A stretch of DNA of 6,140 nucleotides, taken from positions 1-6,140 of the forward strand of contig JAGDAG010000153.1 in the NCBI GenBank assembly GCA_017959625.1, in the 5' to 3' direction. This DNA comes from Abditibacteriota bacterium (GTDB lineage: Bacteria > Armatimonadota > UBA5829). The notes beneath the pieces were generated by a model. It had not been told where the DNA came from. It made no database searches and worked only from the letters and a program-made list of their open reading frames with translations. Below are positions 5,392 through 6,140 of the stretch, piece by piece. The position numbers were made by a program, and so were the translations under genes. Numbering within the stretch: the first letter of the stretch is position 1; each line of letters opens with the position of its first letter.

Positions 5392-5743
5392 TTGTTTCCT
5401 CTATCACCACCACTGCGGCGGCGTATTTTTTTGAATGTGTCAGGGAAAGATGCACCCTGCAGCCCTTTGTGAGCTCCGCCGCTTTGCCTGTAAGGGCAAA
5501 AGAGGGGGCTCCCTTGTCATCGTTCACCACGCAGACCTCCAGCCAGAGCTGGGGGGAGCCGCAGGCCTTGGCAAAAGCCTCCTTTGCGCAGAAACGCGCC
5601 GCAAAGTGCAGAGCCGGGTCCGGCCTGGACAGAGCGTAGGCCGTCTCTTCCGGCAGGAAGATCCTTTCCCGGAAGCTTTTGCTTTTGACAGACTCCCTTA
5701 TGCGGTCTGTTTCTTCTATGTCGATGCCCGTTCCCTTAATCAT
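5378..5743 (-). CDS. acpS: AcpS, holo-[acyl-carrier-protein] synthase
   Basis: This 121-residue protein matches the usual AcpS size. It transfers 4'-phosphopantetheine from coenzyme A to a serine of apo-acyl carrier protein, making it active for fatty acid synthesis; the enzyme is a cytoplasmic trimer that needs Mg2+. Seen here: GTGIDI (4-9) with the metal ligand Asp8, FLPEE (29-33), and the hallmark FAARFCAKEAFAKA (47-60), whose Glu55 matches the second metal ligand, then HLSLTHSKKYAAAVVV near the C-terminus. All key residues are present. Its ATG overlaps the 3' end of rho by 8 bases (5736-5743) and has only a weak GGG before it, so translation is probably coupled to rho. It is therefore expressed at the level of the rho operon. 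Confidence 0.95.
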   Translation of the reverse strand: MIKGTGIDIEETDRIRESVKSKSFRERIFLPEETAYALSRPDPALHFAARFCAKEAFAKACGSPQLWLEVCVVNDDKGAPSFALTGKAAELTKGCRVHLSLTHSKKYAAAVVVIEETNETG

Positions 5744-6140
5744 TTCCCGGCCGGCTGTTTATCCTCATGACCAGCCCTTCGAATTCTTTGTGGAAGGTGG
5801 ACACGAAATCCGCCTTGGACTTTGAGGCGTTTATGCATTTAATGATAACGGAATTCTGGTTGCCTTTCGTTTTGGAATCGAAAAGGGCTATCTCGTTCCG
5901 GGCGCTGAGTTCGTCCGGCTCGTAAAGGAGCTCGTCGTGGCGGGTGCCGCTCTTGAGGATGTCTATGGCGGGGAATATGCGTTTTTCCGCCAGGCTCCTG
6001 TCCAGGACCAGCTCCATATTTCCCGTCGCCTTGAATTCCTCAAAGATGGCGTCGTCCATCTTGCTTCCCGTATCCACGAGGGCGGTGGCTATGATGGTCA
6101 GGCTCCCTCCGTCTTCGATGTTCCTTGCGGCGCCGATGAA
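5736..6140 (-). CDS. rho: Transcription termination factor Rho, C-terminal part (gene runs off the window)
   Basis: Only the last 134 residues are in the window; the frame stays open to 6140 and continues beyond it. Rho is the hexameric RNA-dependent ATPase that stops transcription. The visible part is the end of the ATPase domain: GAARNIEDGG, LTIIATALVDTGSKMDDAIF with the R-loop Lys in GSK, EEFKATGNMEL, LAEKRIFPAID and SGTRHDEL with the arginine finger (E. coli Arg366). This match to Rho is near-certain. The tail after ELS departs from typical Rho, and about a dozen residues (EGLVMRINSRPGND) extend past the usual end. The GTG at 6077 is internal, not a start. It is the first visible gene of the rho-acpS-membrane protein operon; the promoter lies outside the window. 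Confidence 0.95.
   Translation of the reverse strand, partial: FIGAARNIEDGGSLTIIATALVDTGSKMDDAIFEEFKATGNMELVLDRSLAEKRIFPAIDILKSGTRHDELLYEPDELSARNEIALFDSKTKGNQNSVIIKCINASKSKADFVSTFHKEFEGLVMRINSRPGND

Noticed and set aside
1..6140. CRISPR array, tRNA, insertion sequence or phage genes
   Set aside because: No direct repeats with regular spacers, no tRNA-like GGTTCRA loop with acceptor stem, and no transposase or integrase motifs on either strand.

Overview
The window is a bacterial chromosome segment with densely packed housekeeping and cell-envelope genes, GC-rich by eye. There is no sign of phage, plasmid, insertion sequence, CRISPR array, tRNA or rRNA. The lineage cannot be fixed from the sequence alone. 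Clear sigma-70-type promoters (TATAAT), AGGAGG-type ribosome binding sites, Sec and lipoprotein signal peptides and factor-independent terminators point to an ordinary bacterium, probably uncultured or under-sampled. ATA (Ile) and AGG (Arg) codons are common despite the GC-rich sequence.

Layout from left to right. Positions 1-232 hold no convincing gene but a palindrome-rich block that looks like a structured RNA or an interspersed palindromic repeat. Then comes larC (minus, 233-1381), a nickel-insertion protein for the nickel-pincer nucleotide cofactor. It is divergent from recO (plus, 1489-2220), a recombination mediator, with a promoter for each and an inverted repeat in the gap. Next is a secreted SGNH / sialate O-acetylesterase-like hydrolase (plus, 2292-3416). 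It converges on a GlmU-like left-handed beta-helix acetyltransferase (minus, 3507-4247), and each of the two has its own terminator in the 90-base gap. A second divergent promoter region (4248-4386) separates that gene from a small secreted protein, probably a lipoprotein of unknown function (plus, 4387-5019). The last block is a tightly overlapping minus-strand operon read rho (C-terminal part only, cut by the window edge), acpS, then a four-helix membrane protein. It converges on the lipoprotein gene through a shared bidirectional terminator.

How the genes fit together: recO, rho and acpS are core functions (repair, transcription termination, activation of acyl carrier protein). The GlmU-like acyltransferase, SGNH hydrolase, lipoprotein and small membrane protein suggest envelope or sugar metabolism, but no two of these four are co-transcribed. 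larC stands alone here without larB or larE. Most start codons are settled by promoter position: for larC and the SGNH hydrolase, longer upstream starts would lie at or before the predicted transcription start. I found no convincing new defence or mobile system. The most unexplained items are the palindromic block at the left edge, the inverted repeats in the two divergent promoter regions, and the GlmU-like protein that lacks a uridylyltransferase domain.
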